From Thalassoglobus polymorphus (GTDB lineage Bacteria; Planctomycetota; Planctomycetia; Planctomycetales; Planctomycetaceae), in the NCBI RefSeq assembly GCF_007744255.1, contig NZ_CP036267.1, positions 1,781,541-1,845,540 of the forward strand: a DNA stretch of 64,000 bases. Direction: 5' to 3'. The translations under genes and the position numbers were made by a program. This document shows, in pieces, positions 63,886 to 64,000 of the stretch. The notes below the pieces were generated by a model, which did no database searches, had not been told where the DNA came from, and was given only the letters and a program-made list of their open reading frames with translations. Positions within the stretch are counted from its first letter, which is position 1; every line of letters starts with the position of its first letter.

Positions 63886-64000
63886 TCAGGTCAGAGATCC
63901 TTTCAATTTGGAAATCCGCCTCCTGCGAGCCTCTCGCCAGAGCTGAAATGGCTGAATGTCAAAATGAGCGGCGAGATTCCGTTTCTCATCACGAATCGAG
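63886..64000 (-). CDS. Possible 3' end of a gene running out of the window
   Basis: On the minus strand the last 115 nt are open and end in TGA at 63886-63888. The 37 residues (…FDIQPFQLWREARRRR…LKGSLT) look coding: amphipathic and basic at the end. Too short to assign. Confidence 0.4.
   Translation of the reverse strand, partial: SIRDEKRNLAAHFDIQPFQLWREARRRRISKLKGSLT

Noticed and set aside
1-64000. CRISPR arrays, tRNA or rRNA genes, prophage
   Set aside because: No spaced repeats, cloverleaf-like segments, rRNA cores or phage genes were seen; the tandem repeat at 47739 has units without spacers.

Overview
The window looks like a chromosomal piece of a planctomycete (phylum Planctomycetota, most likely order Planctomycetales). 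The evidence is family content: a PSD1/DUF1549-DUF1553 cytochrome protein, a PVC-type membrane-bound dehydrogenase with a C-terminal haem domain, a DUF1559 pseudopilin-like protein, a TAT-exported Gfo/Idh/MocA oxidoreductase, a PmoA-like DUF6807 protein, a formylglycine sulfatase and a C-terminal TolC/HlyD/ABC efflux set. Genus cannot be told from the sequence alone. I saw no rRNA, tRNA, CRISPR array or prophage.

Layout. 1-8 kb: a cut-off alpha/beta hydrolase, a TIGR04282-type glycosyltransferase, a MurJ flippase overlapping a dihydroorotate-dehydrogenase-like gene, a Gfo/Idh/MocA oxidoreductase and an RlmI-like rRNA methyltransferase. 8-14.3 kb: a secreted unknown, an arylsulfotransferase-like lipoprotein, the large haem/HEAT dehydrogenase and a membrane-anchored thioredoxin. 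14.4-17 kb: a two-gene ABC exporter. 17.3-24.5 kb: a minus-strand efflux operon, in order marR, tolC-like, hlyD-like adaptor with EF-hands, LolD/MacB-type ATPase, MacB-type permease. 26-32 kb: a minus-strand run of a squalene-cyclase-fold protein, an NPCBM protein, an SLBB membrane protein and an actin-fold ATPase-like protein, the last two overlapping by ATGA. 32-36 kb: a Cys-rich exported protein, DUF1559 protein, sialidase-fold propeller and a cytochrome c-thioredoxin fusion, the last two overlapping by 8 nt. 36-48 kb: DUF6807, PSD1 protein, fatty acid desaturase, methyltransferase, and a sulfatase translationally coupled to a two-domain esterase/glycosidase. 48-64 kb: a UPF0316 protein, cysS, a giant YCF48-type protein, an IS110 transposase, two secreted proteins, ygfZ, an esterase and a family 2 glycosyltransferase.

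The most striking non-coding content is two families of short (about 83 and about 105 bp) interspersed elements that fill many intergenic gaps. Both have terminal inverted repeats (GAACCAGTCC-like and GAGCA/GAACA) bounded by TA or CTAG, which suits miniature inverted-repeat transposable elements (MITEs). One copy of family A sits inside a copy of family B at 59981-60170, and an uninterrupted B copy at 56496-56600 gives the empty site. Family B also appears to have been triplicated in tandem at 47739-48025.

Many start codons here differ from the longest ORF; where a Shine-Dalgarno sequence or signal peptide decided the start, this is stated. Functions are from recognised motifs and family resemblance by eye; no database search was run.
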